Of a stretch of 64,000 nucleotides of DNA, positions 18,481 to 26,624 are shown one piece after another. The notes below the pieces were generated by a model, which searched no databases, was not told the origin of the DNA, and was given only the letters and a program-made list of their open reading frames with translations. Positions within the stretch are counted from its first letter, which is position 1. The number at the start of each line of letters is the position of its first letter. This DNA is from Oscillospiraceae bacterium (GTDB lineage: Bacteria > Bacillota > Clostridia > Oscillospirales > Oscillospiraceae): assembly GCA_022846075.1 (NCBI GenBank), contig AP025582.1:1054001-1118000 (forward strand), written 5' to 3'. A program made the translations under genes and the position numbers.

Positions 18481-20196
18481 ATGAACAAGTGGAAAAAGTT
18501 CTTGACGGCCGCTTTGACGGCGGGCATGATTCTGGGTCTGATGCCCACGACAGCCTGGGCCGCCGCGGCCCAAGTAATCGTGGAACCCACCTACGTTTAC
18601 GGCCAGGTCTATAACTTCGACGCCAACAACAAGGCCCTTGTGAACGACGCCGAATGGAAGCCCATGACGGTTACCGCAAGCGACGCCGGCCTGACCGCCG
18701 CGCCCGCCAGCAGCCTGAGCGCCTATCAGGATGAGGCCACCGGAAAGTACGGCTATCGGGACGAGAACGACAAGATCGTCATCTCCGCCGCCTATGACGA
18801 CATCTTCACCTGGAGCGCCGACGACTCCGTAAAGCTCCTGATCGTCGATAAGGACGGCAAGGACGGCGCCATCGACCGGAAGGGCAAGACGGTCATTCCC
18901 TTCCAGTACAGCTACCTGTGCCCCGCCTATGGCACCGACGGCAAATATTATGAGGCCATGACGGAGGAAGGCTGGGGCGTGCTGGACGCCAGCGGCAAGA
19001 CGGTCATTCCCATGGTCTACGATTATATCACCAATTATGACGAGCTGCCCGGCGGCGTGCCCGTCTTCTGGGCAAGCCAGGGGGAAAGCGACGTCCTGGT
19101 GAGCGCCGTCAACGGCCAGCCGGTCTTTACGGTCCCGGCGGAGGTCTATGTCAGAGGAGACTTTAACGGCGGGAACCTTGTGGACGTGTGGAACAGCACC
19201 ATCCAAAAGGGCGGCTATCTGGACGTTACCGGCAATCTGGCCGTGCCCTGCATCTTCGACGAAGTCCGTTCCTTCGTGGGCGATCTGACCTACGTGGGGA
19301 TGAACGTGGAAGACAGCTATGACAGCAAATTTGCCGTGATGAACAGCCAGGGCGTGCTGCTGACCGACTATATCTACGACTATCCCTACGAGCTCTCCGG
19401 CGGGGACGGCCTTATTTCCGTGCGGGATCCCGAGACAAAGCTGTTTGGCTATATGAACGCCGCCGGCATGGTGGTCATCCCCTGCCAGTATGACACGGTG
19501 AGCAATTTTACCAACGGTCTGGCCGTGGTCAGCACGTATGATGCGGAGACCTACAACAACTCCTTCGGCATCATCGATACCACCGGCGGCATCGTGCTGC
19601 CCATCCAGTACGCCGATATCGGCGGCTCCTGGGAGAGCTACGACGGCGTGTCCGACTACGTGTGGATCGCCCAGCGGGTGGGCTATGAAAAGTATTACGG
19701 CCTGGCCAAAATCGACCGCACAGCGGCTTCCACCCCCGCCCCGGTGGAAAATCCCACCGCCCCCACCGCCGTGCCCACCAGCTACCCCGTTATCCTGGAC
19801 GGCCAGCAGGTGGCCTTCGACGTCTACGCCATGAAGGACGCCAACGGCAACGACACCAACTATTTCAAGCTGCGGGACGTGGCCTTTAAGCTCAACGGTA
19901 CCCCCGCCCAGTTCAACGTGGGCTGGGACGGCTCCGTCACCATCACCACCGGCGCGGCCTACGAGGCCAACGGCTCCGAGATGTCCGCCCCCTTCTCCGG
20001 TCCTCAGAGCGTCAGCGATGTGAAAACCACCACGCTGGTCAACGGCATTGAGACCGCGCTGGAGACCATCACCCTCACCGACGCCGGAGGCAGCGGCTAT
20101 ACCTATTATAAGCTGCGCGACCTGGGCGCCGCCTGCGGATTCGTGGTGGACTGGGATGCCGCCGCGGGTGCCATCGTCATCAATACCAAGGTCTGA
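18481..20196 (+). CDS. Secreted WG-repeat protein with stalk-like C-terminal domains
   Basis: A 571-residue exported protein. A signal peptide (KKFLTAALTAGMILGLMP, cleavage near TTAWA-AAA) is followed by about seven WG-type beta repeats of the form YGYRDENDKIVISAAYDDI, GAIDRKGKTVIPFQYSY, GVLDASGKTVIPMVYDY and FGYMNAAGMVVIPCQYD. A proline-rich linker (about 415-435) leads to two copies resembling copper-amine-oxidase N-terminal / stalk domains, each with YFKLRDVAF or YYKLRDLGA. Probably a cell-surface or ligand-binding protein; no enzyme motif is seen. The RBS AGAGGGAAACAGT precedes the ATG. Ends at a strong terminator shared with the opposing XRE gene. Confidence 0.85.
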   Translation: MNKWKKFLTAALTAGMILGLMPTTAWAAAAQVIVEPTYVYGQVYNFDANNKALVNDAEWKPMTVTASDAGLTAAPASSLSAYQDEATGKYGYRDENDKIVISAAYDDIFTWSADDSVKLLIVDKDGKDGAIDRKGKTVIPFQYSYLCPAYGTDGKYYEAMTEEGWGVLDASGKTVIPMVYDYITNYDELPGGVPVFWASQGESDVLVSAVNGQPVFTVPAEVYVRGDFNGGNLVDVWNSTIQKGGYLDVTGNLAVPCIFDEVRSFVGDLTYVGMNVEDSYDSKFAVMNSQGVLLTDYIYDYPYELSGGDGLISVRDPETKLFGYMNAAGMVVIPCQYDTVSNFTNGLAVVSTYDAETYNNSFGIIDTTGGIVLPIQYADIGGSWESYDGVSDYVWIAQRVGYEKYYGLAKIDRTAASTPAPVENPTAPTAVPTSYPVILDGQQVAFDVYAMKDANGNDTNYFKLRDVAFKLNGTPAQFNVGWDGSVTITTGAAYEANGSEMSAPFSGPQSVSDVKTTTLVNGIETALETITLTDAGGSGYTYYKLRDLGAACGFVVDWDAAAGAIVINTKV

Positions 20197-20209
20197 ACCT
20201 GAAACGAAG

Positions 20210-20242
20210 AAAAAGACAGCCGCTTAGCGGCTGTCTTTTTTT
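20210..20242. terminator. Bidirectional terminator
   Basis: AAAAGACAGCCGC, loop TTA, GCGGCTGTCTTTTTTT. It ends the WG-repeat gene on the plus strand, and its loop is the stop codon of the XRE gene on the minus strand. Confidence 0.92.
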
Positions 20243-20472
20243 CGCGCTTTACCGGCGGGAGGGTAGGGCTCCGCCATGTCGGTCCGGCCCAAGAGATAAT
20301 CCACGCTGGTGCCGTAGAGCTCGGCGATCTCCGCCAGCAGCTCGGGCACGATGGAGTTGACCCCATTTTCATAAGCGGAGTAGGTTCTCCGGTTAATGCG
20401 CAGCAGGTCTGCCACCTGCTGCTGGGTCCAGTCGTGATCCTCCCGCAGAGAACGTATTCTCGGATAAATCAT
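20224..20472 (-). CDS. Small XRE-family transcriptional regulator
   Basis: An 82-residue Cro/CI-type protein that is almost only a helix-turn-helix: IRSLREDHDWTQQQVADLLRI, then RRTYSAYENGVNSIVPELLAEIAELYGTSVDYLLG split over the classic five helices. I chose the ATG at 20472 because GGAGG lies 6 bases upstream; the frame stays open further upstream without a start signal. It is divergent from the SLH protein gene at 20716. The gap between them holds three matching palindromes, one lying between the -35 and -10 of the SLH-side promoter, so it is probably a repressor of that gene and of itself. Confidence 0.88.
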   Translation of the reverse strand: MIYPRIRSLREDHDWTQQQVADLLRINRRTYSAYENGVNSIVPELLAEIAELYGTSVDYLLGRTDMAEPYPPAGKARKKDSR

Positions 20473-20509
20473 GTGAGCCTCCGAAATCAAGCTTTTCTTT
20501 AGTATATAC

Positions 20510-20524
20510 GGCGGAAATTCCGGC
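20510..20524. promoter_or_regulatory. XRE operator site O1
   Basis: GGCGGAA-A-TTCCGGC, centre 20517. It overlaps the minus-strand start region of the XRE gene and fits the consensus GGCRGAA-W-TTCYGCC with mismatches. Confidence 0.55.
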
Positions 20525-20534
20525 ATTTGATTTT

Positions 20535-20549
20535 GGCATGATTTCTGCC
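20535..20549. promoter_or_regulatory. XRE operator site O2
   Basis: GGCATGA-T-TTCTGCC, centre 20542, exactly 25 bp from O1 and O3. Confidence 0.6.
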
Positions 20550-20550
20550 G

Positions 20551-20579
20551 TTGACTTATGGCAGAATTTCTGCCATAAT
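20551..20579 (+). promoter_or_regulatory. Promoter toward the SLH protein gene
   Basis: TTGACT at 20551-20556, 17 bp, CATAAT at 20574-20579. Operator O3 fills the spacer, so a bound regulator would block polymerase. Confidence 0.7.
20556..20578. promoter_or_regulatory. XRE operator site O3
   Basis: A perfect 23-bp palindrome, TTATGGCAGAA-T-TTCTGCCATAA, centre 20567. The strongest of the three sites. Confidence 0.75.
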
Positions 20580-20715
20580 ATGTTAAGGACGGACGCAAAA
20601 CGGGAATTGGCAGAGAACAACGGGGATAAAAAATAACTTTTTCCGGCAATATTGGGAAAAAAGTTCCGCCTTTCTCACGGGGTGCGCCGCTGTTACAACA
20701 AAGGAGGGTATATTT

Positions 20716-23700
20716 ATGAAACGCGCAAAGATTCTGTCCCTGCTTTTATCCTTTGCCCTGCTTCTCTCTCTGGTGACCCTTCCGGCCGCCGCCGGAGACA
20801 AGGGGGCCTTTCCCGATGTGGAGGGCCATTGGAGCGAGGAATCTGTGGGGCGCTGGGCCGGGTATGGGGTCCTAAACGGAGATGAGAACGGGACCTTCAG
20901 CCCGGATAAATCCATGACCAGAGCAGAGTTTGCCACGATGCTTGTGAATCTGATGGGCTATACCGAGAAGGCCCAAAACACCTTTCTGGATGTGGCGGCC
21001 GACGCCTGGTACGCGGATGCCATCCTTAAACTGGCGGCCGCTGGCGTGATGAAGGGCGACGGCGTCAACGCCAACCCCGACGCGCCCATCAGCCGGGAGG
21101 AGGCCGCCGTGCTCCTGTGCAGGGCCATGGGGATCGAGCCCGGCGGAGACGCGGGGCTGGAGTTCGTGGACCGGGGCGCCGTGTCCCCCTGGGCCCAGGG
21201 GGCGGTGGCCGCCCTGTCTGAGCGGGGCATGATTTCCGGCGTGGGGGAGAATACCTTCGCTCCCGGCCTGGATATCACCCGCGCCGCCGTGGCCAAGATG
21301 GTGGACAACATGGTGGCCGCCTATGTGGTGGACGACGCCGCGGAGCTCACCGGCGAGATCAATGGCGTGGTCATTGTGGCCGCCAACGCCGACGTGGTCC
21401 TCAAGGACGCCGCTTTGAGCGAGAACCTGATCGTCGCCCCTAAGGCTGGGGAGGCCGCCGTGACCCTCGCGGGCAAGACAGTGGCCGAAGGCAAGATCCT
21501 GGTGGACTCCGCCTCCTCCAGCCTGACCGTGGAAAAAACCGCCGCTGCGGGCGACATCATGGTATCCGCCCCCAAGGCCCAGGTGGCGGTGGAGGGCAAG
21601 GCGGGCTCCGTCGCGGTCTCCGGGCGTGCCGGCGGCGCCAGCCTTACCGTGGCGGAGACCGCTTCCGTGGACAGCGTGTCTACTGAGGCCGCCGGGACAA
21701 AAATGAAAGTGGCCGGGGAGGTAAATGCCGTGGCCGTGGCGGAGAGCGCCGCCGGCGCGGACATCACCGTGTCCAAAGGCGCCAAGGTGGACAGCGTGGC
21801 CCTGGAGGCCGAGGGGGCCAAGCTGGCTGTGGCCGACGCCGTCAAGAATGTGGAGGTGGCCCCCACCGCTTCCGGCACCGCCCTGACCGTAGAGAAGGGA
21901 GCCACCGTCTCCAAGCTGGAGACCTCCGCCGACGGCGTGAAGGTGGACGGCAAGGGCAAGGTGGAGGACATGACCGTCACCGCCGGCGAGGGCGTAAGCG
22001 TCTCCAAGGATACCTCCGTCAAGGTGGAGAATAAGGGAGACAGCACCGTCAGCGTGGGTGGCAAGGACGTGAAGCCCGGCGGCAGCGGCACCGGTTCCGG
22101 CACCACCGGCTCCGGCGGCGGCTCCAGCTCCGGCGGCTCCTCCCATTCCCACAGCTACGTGGACGGGATCTGCTCCTGCGGAGGGATCGACCCAGCGGCG
22201 GCCCAGGCCGACAGCGAGGAAACGCTGGCCGCCGCCCTGGCGGGGGAGGCGGGCACCATCGTGCTCACTGCCAACATCACCACCGCGGCCCAGGTCAACG
22301 TGACCCGCGCCGTCACCATCAATGGAAACGGAAAGACCCTGACGGCCAGCAGCCGGGCAGGGGAGGCGGCCCAAAAGGCCGGTATCCTGGTCAGTTCCGG
22401 CGCCAACGCCGTCAAAATCACGAATCTGACCGTATCCGGCCCCAATACCACGCCGGCCGGCAATGGTGAGAAAAAGTGGGATGACGGCGAGTACGGCATC
22501 AAGGTCTATGATTCCACCCAAGTCCTGCTGGACAAGGTCACCGTGACGGCTGCAAACGCCGGGATCCAGGTGAACTCCGCCACGGTGGCCCTGTCCGGCA
22601 CCGTCACCGTCTCTGGAAATGAGTGGGGCGGGATCGAGGTCTGTAAGAGCGAGAGCGGCGCCGCCCTTCCCGCCGGTACGCTGAACATCAACGGGGCCAC
22701 TGTGGTCTGCACCGACCAGGATATCCCCGCCGTCTGGATCGACGGCACGACTGCGGACGCCGGTATTGTGAACGGCGCGGAGAAGCTCTATACCTATACT
22801 ACTCCCGCCCCCAAGCCGCAGATCTACTACTTTACCGACACGGCCTGCGCCGGAGCCGCGGCGGCCGTCACCGGACGGGTGCTGTACACCGACCTGGCCG
22901 CCGCGGTGGCCGCCGCGCGGAGCGGCGACACGGTAAGACTGCTGAAAGACACAGCGGTAGATGCCGGTGCGCTGACCGCCGCCTGGAACAGGACCGCCGA
23001 AATGGAACTGACCCTGGATCTGGGCGGAAAGACGTTGACGGTCAACGGCCAGTCCAGTGTGGCCCTGGGATATGGGGACAGCCGAGTGCCGCAAAACACG
23101 GTCTCGGACCAGAAGGGCTTCCAGGCGGACTATACCATCAAGAACGGTTCCATCATAGCGGAGAATACTGCGGGCGGTACCATTGCCAACTTTGTCGTGG
23201 AGACAGGACAAAAGCTGACCCTGAACGGGGTGGACGGAGACATGCGGTTCCGCGGCAACGGCAGTGCCTTCTTTGTCCGCGGCAGGGACGCCGCTTTGAC
23301 TGTCATAGACAGCAAGATCACCTCTACCGGGGTTTATGCCGTTTCCACGAACGCCAACAATGAGGTCAACTACGGCGTCAAAATTGATATCAGAAACTCT
23401 GAACTTGTCACCGACTCGAGTGACGGGGACAACTGCGCGCTGTGCGTCAACGTTCCGGCCGCCGTCACCATTGCGGATTCGAGCATTACCGGGGAGAGAC
23501 AGGCCGTGCTCATTCGCGCCGGTACCGTCACGATGACCAACTGCACGCTGACGGCGCAGGGGCTCCAATACGATCCCGGACAGGCGAGCCTGACCAAATT
23601 TTATGAGGAGGACAAATGGGGCGGCGGCGATGAAGTCCCCTACGGCGCGCTGGTGGTCGGCCGCGGCGTCGGCACCGGCACCTCCTACCCGGGACCCATT

Positions 23701-24060
23701 GAGCTGACCCTGGATAAATGTACTTTTTCCTGCTCCGGGGCGGCGGAAGGGCTGAAAGATTATGAAAGCGCTGTCTATATTGCCAAATGCGGCGGCAGCA
23801 ACACGCTCACCGTGACCGCAAATGACTGCGCCATCCTCGCCGGTAATGTGATTGTCAAAGATGTCTCGTTTGGCTCCAATCCCTTTCAAGATGCGGGCGG
23901 CAGTGAGGTCACGATCTATGATAGTATCGCGGCGATGAAAGAGGCCAACGTCCAGGGGGCTGCCGAGAGCGGAAATGACCCCGGGAAGGACGACTCCGCC
24001 GGGGTCGGAACGCCCGATGCGGCCGGGGAGTCTGCGCAGGCGGAAGACTCCGCCGCGTAA
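20716..24060 (+). CDS. S-layer homology (SLH) domain surface protein with beta-helix region
   Basis: A 1114-residue exported protein. A signal peptide (ILSLLLSFALLLSLVTLP) is followed by three SLH domains at about 30-75, 90-135 and 150-195, with FPDVEGHWSEESVGRWAGYG, FLDVAADAWYADAILKLAAAG and SPWAQGAVAALSERGMI; these bind pyruvylated wall glycan. Residues about 210-455 are short alternating beta repeats rich in Ala, Val and Lys. A Gly/Ser linker (about 460-480) ends in HSHSYVDGICSCGG, a His/Cys motif seen in gut Firmicute surface proteins. The rest resembles a right-handed beta helix (ITNLTVSGPNTTP, VTVTAANAGIQVNSAT). No catalytic site recognised. AAAGGAGGG precedes the ATG. Probably under the XRE regulator at 20224. 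Confidence 0.88.
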   Translation: MKRAKILSLLLSFALLLSLVTLPAAAGDKGAFPDVEGHWSEESVGRWAGYGVLNGDENGTFSPDKSMTRAEFATMLVNLMGYTEKAQNTFLDVAADAWYADAILKLAAAGVMKGDGVNANPDAPISREEAAVLLCRAMGIEPGGDAGLEFVDRGAVSPWAQGAVAALSERGMISGVGENTFAPGLDITRAAVAKMVDNMVAAYVVDDAAELTGEINGVVIVAANADVVLKDAALSENLIVAPKAGEAAVTLAGKTVAEGKILVDSASSSLTVEKTAAAGDIMVSAPKAQVAVEGKAGSVAVSGRAGGASLTVAETASVDSVSTEAAGTKMKVAGEVNAVAVAESAAGADITVSKGAKVDSVALEAEGAKLAVADAVKNVEVAPTASGTALTVEKGATVSKLETSADGVKVDGKGKVEDMTVTAGEGVSVSKDTSVKVENKGDSTVSVGGKDVKPGGSGTGSGTTGSGGGSSSGGSSHSHSYVDGICSCGGIDPAAAQADSEETLAAALAGEAGTIVLTANITTAAQVNVTRAVTINGNGKTLTASSRAGEAAQKAGILVSSGANAVKITNLTVSGPNTTPAGNGEKKWDDGEYGIKVYDSTQVLLDKVTVTAANAGIQVNSATVALSGTVTVSGNEWGGIEVCKSESGAALPAGTLNINGATVVCTDQDIPAVWIDGTTADAGIVNGAEKLYTYTTPAPKPQIYYFTDTACAGAAAAVTGRVLYTDLAAAVAAARSGDTVRLLKDTAVDAGALTAAWNRTAEMELTLDLGGKTLTVNGQSSVALGYGDSRVPQNTVSDQKGFQADYTIKNGSIIAENTAGGTIANFVVETGQKLTLNGVDGDMRFRGNGSAFFVRGRDAALTVIDSKITSTGVYAVSTNANNEVNYGVKIDIRNSELVTDSSDGDNCALCVNVPAAVTIADSSITGERQAVLIRAGTVTMTNCTLTAQGLQYDPGQASLTKFYEEDKWGGGDEVPYGALVVGRGVGTGTSYPGPIELTLDKCTFSCSGAAEGLKDYESAVYIAKCGGSNTLTVTANDCAILAGNVIVKDVSFGSNPFQDAGGSEVTIYDSIAAMKEANVQGAAESGNDPGKDDSAGVGTPDAAGESAQAEDSAA

Positions 24061-24155
24061 GCCTCACCGTTTGGGGCATTTTGTCTATCCGCCGCTTTGC
24101 CTTCCTTTTCATTTTTCCATAATTGTGGTACGATATCCGGCAGGAAGGTGAAGAA

Positions 24156-24836
24156 ATGCGCTATCCCAATATACACAAGGCCCGGTTCCTCGCCCGGCCC
24201 AACCGTTTCATCGCCCGGGTCCTCCTGGAGGGGGAGGAGCTCACCGTCCACGTGAAGAACACCGGCCGCTGCCGGGAGCTCTTGGTGCCGGGGGCCCCGG
24301 TGTGGCTCGTCCGCTCCGACAACCCGGCCCGTAAGACCGCCTACGACCTGGTGGTCGTGGAGAAGGCCGGGCGGCTTATCAATATGGATTCCCAGGCCCC
24401 CAACGCCCTCTTTGCCGAGTGGGCCCGAGCCGGTCATTTCGTTCCCGGACTCACCCTTCTGCGCCCAGAGACCACCTGGGGGAATTCCCGCTTTGACTTC
24501 TACTGGGAGGCGGGGGCGCAGAGGGGATTTACGGAGGTAAAGGGCTGCACCTTGGAGGAGGACGGCTGGACCTACTTCCCGGACGCCCCAACGGAGCGGG
24601 GGGTCAAGCACCTGGAGGAGTTGGTCCGGGCCAGGGCCGAGGGCTTCGAGGCCGCGGTCTGCTTCGTCATCCAGATGGCGGATGTGGACGGCTTTTCCCC
24701 CAACGACCGCACCCATCCCGCCTTTGGCGAGGCCCTCCGCCGGGCCGCGGATCAGGGCGTGGAGGTGCTGGCCCGCCAGTGCGCCGTGTCCCCGGGAGAG
24801 GTCTGGATGACCGGCCCGGTGGAAATAAGATTGTGA
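24156..24836 (+). CDS. sfsA: SfsA family DNA/RNA nuclease-like protein
   Basis: A 226-residue SfsA: RFLARPNRFIARVLLEGEE at the N-terminus (OB-fold part), then VHVKNTGRCRELLVPGAPVWL, and a nuclease-like second half with SRFDFYW, FTEVKGCTLEEDG (the PD-(D/E)xK-type EVK) and FPDAPTERGVKHLEEL. First described as a sugar fermentation stimulation protein in E. coli; the biochemical role is still unclear. AGGAAGGTG lies 6 bases before the ATG at 24156; an in-frame start 33 bases upstream has no such site. Confidence 0.93.
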   Translation: MRYPNIHKARFLARPNRFIARVLLEGEELTVHVKNTGRCRELLVPGAPVWLVRSDNPARKTAYDLVVVEKAGRLINMDSQAPNALFAEWARAGHFVPGLTLLRPETTWGNSRFDFYWEAGAQRGFTEVKGCTLEEDGWTYFPDAPTERGVKHLEELVRARAEGFEAAVCFVIQMADVDGFSPNDRTHPAFGEALRRAADQGVEVLARQCAVSPGEVWMTGPVEIRL

Positions 24837-25092
24837 TTTGCAGGATTGTGAATGGCCGGCAAAAACACGATTTCGGGATTGACATAGGGCGTAAAGAGGG
24901 CTGCGCGACGCGCAACAAGGCAAAGGCGCCGGGACTTCTGTCCCGGCGCCTTATTTCTTGCGGTCCGGTGAGAGAGCGCATGCTTCCGGGAGAGAGGGAG
25001 CGTGATTTTTATGGGGAGAGTCGGCTCGGAGGGAGCCGCCTCTCCTTTATGCGGAGGGCGCGGATGAAAATTTTTTGTCGATTGGAATTTCC
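24837..25092 (+). other. Intergenic region between sfsA and the str operon
   Basis: No gene. It holds the terminator at 24923 and ends in the promoter at 25093. Confidence 0.6.
24923..24957 (+). terminator. Terminator after sfsA
   Basis: AAGGCGCCGGGAC, loop TTCT, GTCCCGGCGCCTT: a 13-bp perfect stem followed by ATTTCTT. Confidence 0.85.
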
Positions 25093-25121
25093 TTGACTTC
25101 ACAGGGGGTATATGGTATAAT
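25093..25121 (+). promoter_or_regulatory. str operon promoter
   Basis: TTGACT at 25093-25098, 17 bp, TATAAT at 25116-25121, upstream of the L7Ae-like gene. Confidence 0.85.
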
Positions 25122-25186
25122 TCCAACTTGCGCAGGTGTTTCCCCAAGGGGGCATTCTGCCCATTTCCAGACAGGAGGCCGGCTGA

Positions 25187-25429
25187 ATGCTCACGGAACT
25201 TTCCACAAATGAGATCGTCGTGGGTGCCAAGCAGGTCAAGCGGGCCGTGGAAGCAGGCACCGCCCGGCGGGTCTTTTTGGCCTCCGACGCGGATCCCCGG
25301 GTCGTGGACCCCATCGCCGCCGCGTGCGGGGAGAAGGGACTGCCCACCGAGACCGGCTTTTCCATGAAAGAGCTGGGCAAGGCCTGCCAGATCGCCGTTG
25401 GCGCGGCTGTGGCCGCCATCCTGGCGTAA
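25187..25429 (+). CDS. L7Ae-like ribosomal protein (YbxF/RplGB type)
   Basis: An 80-residue L7Ae/L30e-fold protein: VGAKQVKRAVEAGTARRVFLASDAD, then GLPTETGFSMKELGKACQIAVGAAVAA. Members bind kink-turn RNA; in Bacillus the homologue YbxF sits at the same place, upstream of rpsL. The exact role in translation is unclear. ACAGGAGG precedes the ATG, and the gene is the first of the str operon. Confidence 0.9.
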   Translation: MLTELSTNEIVVGAKQVKRAVEAGTARRVFLASDADPRVVDPIAAACGEKGLPTETGFSMKELGKACQIAVGAAVAAILA

Positions 25430-25512
25430 GCGCTCTATTTTGGTTTTAGCGGGATATTTTAACTCTTATCCTGTTAAAATATAGAATCAACAAGAAAGAA
25501 AGGAGGAAAATC

Positions 25513-25935
25513 ATGCCTACGTTTAACCAACTCGTCCGTAAGGGCCGTCAGCAGGCGTCTTTCAAGTCCAACTCCCCCGCCATGCAGTTCGGCCTGAACA
25601 CCCTGAAGAACAAGGCCACCGACCTGCCCTCTCCTCAGAAGAGAGGTGTCTGCACCGCTGTGCGTACCTCCACGCCGAAGAAGCCGAACTCCGCCCTTCG
25701 TAAGATCGCCCGTGTGAAGCTCACCAACGGCTACGAGGTCACCGCCTATATCCCCGGTGTGGGCCACAACTTGCAGGAGCACTCTGTGGTTATGATCCGC
25801 GGCGGCCGTGTCAAGGACCTGCCCGGTGTGCGTTACCACATCATCCGCGGTTCTCTGGACACTCAGGGTGTCAGCGGTCGTATGCAGGCCCGTTCCAAGT
25901 ACGGCGCCAAGAAGCCCAAGGCGGGCAAGAAGTAA
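25513..25935 (+). CDS. rpsL: 30S ribosomal protein S12
   Basis: A 140-residue S12 of the decoding centre. Conserved stretches [28 protein letters not shown] (the streptomycin-resistance region, with the usual wild-type lysine) and [13 protein letters not shown] are present. AAGGAGG precedes the ATG. Compared with E. coli S12 it has a slightly longer central loop, as is common in Firmicutes. Confidence 0.98.
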   Translation: MPTFNQLVRKGRQQASFKSNSPAMQFGLNTLKNKATDLPSPQKRGVCTAVRTSTPKKPNSALRKIARVKLTNGYEVTAYIPGVGHNLQEHSVVMIRGGRVKDLPGVRYHIIRGSLDTQGVSGRMQARSKYGAKKPKAGKK

Positions 25936-26139
25936 TTTTTCTTCGGAAAAATTACGAACCATTGAAGTGAACTGTTGCGCGGCACGCGCAAGGCAGCAGC
26001 CTTGCTAAAGAGCGCTTATTTATATAGGCGTTTCTTCGGCGGGCACTGGACAAGCAGGCACTTGTCTTACACGGGACGCCCGGGTGCGACCCGGCGTTTC
26101 GAGTACCTATGAAATCATATTATGAAGGAGGGAAGCAAA
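25936..26139 (+). promoter_or_regulatory. Structured rpsL-rpsG leader region
   Basis: A 204-base spacer, long for this operon, with successive hairpins: GCGC-GGCAC-GCGC near 25978, GACAAG-CAGGCA-CTTGTC near 26050 and GACGCCCGGG / CCCGGCGTT near 26079-26100. A plausible S7 autoregulatory site, as known for the E. coli str operon, though the sequence itself is not homologous by eye. Confidence 0.45.
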
Positions 26140-26610
26140 GTGCCCAGAAGAGGAAACGTACCCAAGCGGGAGATTCTCCCCGATCCTATTTATAATTCCG
26201 TTCTGGTGACCAAGCTCACCAACAGCATCATGCTCGACGGCAAGAAGGGTATTGCCCAGAAGGTCGTCTACGGTGCTTTTGACATCATCCAGGAGAAGTC
26301 CGGCAAGGACCCCCTGGAGACTTTCACCACTGCTCTCGAGAATATCATGCCTTCTCTGGAAGTCAAGGCCCGCCGTGTCGGCGGCGCCACTTACCAGGTG
26401 CCCATCGAGGTCCGTCCCGAGCGTCGGCAGACCCTGGGGCTGCGGTGGCTGACCAGCTACTCCCGCAACCGCAGTGAGAAAACCATGAAGGAGCGGCTCG
26501 CCGCTGAGATCATGGACGCCGCCAACGGTGTGGGCGGCGCGGTCAAGAAGCGTGAGGACGTCCACAAGATGGCCCAGTCCAACCAGGCCTTCGCCCACTA
26601 CCGCTGGTAA
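26140..26610 (+). CDS. rpsG: 30S ribosomal protein S7
   Basis: 156 residues, the normal bacterial length. [19 protein letters not shown] at the N-terminus, then [19 protein letters not shown], and [20 protein letters not shown] are typical. Start is GTG at 26140, 7 bases after GAAGGAGG, which makes the standard S7 N-terminus; an ATG 18 bases upstream would add residues not found in S7 and overlap the ribosome binding site. Confidence 0.97.
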   Translation: MPRRGNVPKREILPDPIYNSVLVTKLTNSIMLDGKKGIAQKVVYGAFDIIQEKSGKDPLETFTTALENIMPSLEVKARRVGGATYQVPIEVRPERRQTLGLRWLTSYSRNRSEKTMKERLAAEIMDAANGVGGAVKKREDVHKMAQSNQAFAHYRW

Positions 26611-26624
26611 TAAGGAGTTAAAGT

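Noticed and set aside
20872-23889. Antisense open frame of about 1000 codons opposite the SLH protein gene
   Set aside because: It has no ribosome binding site, no recognisable domain and biased composition; it arises from GC-rich codons with G/C third positions on the sense strand.
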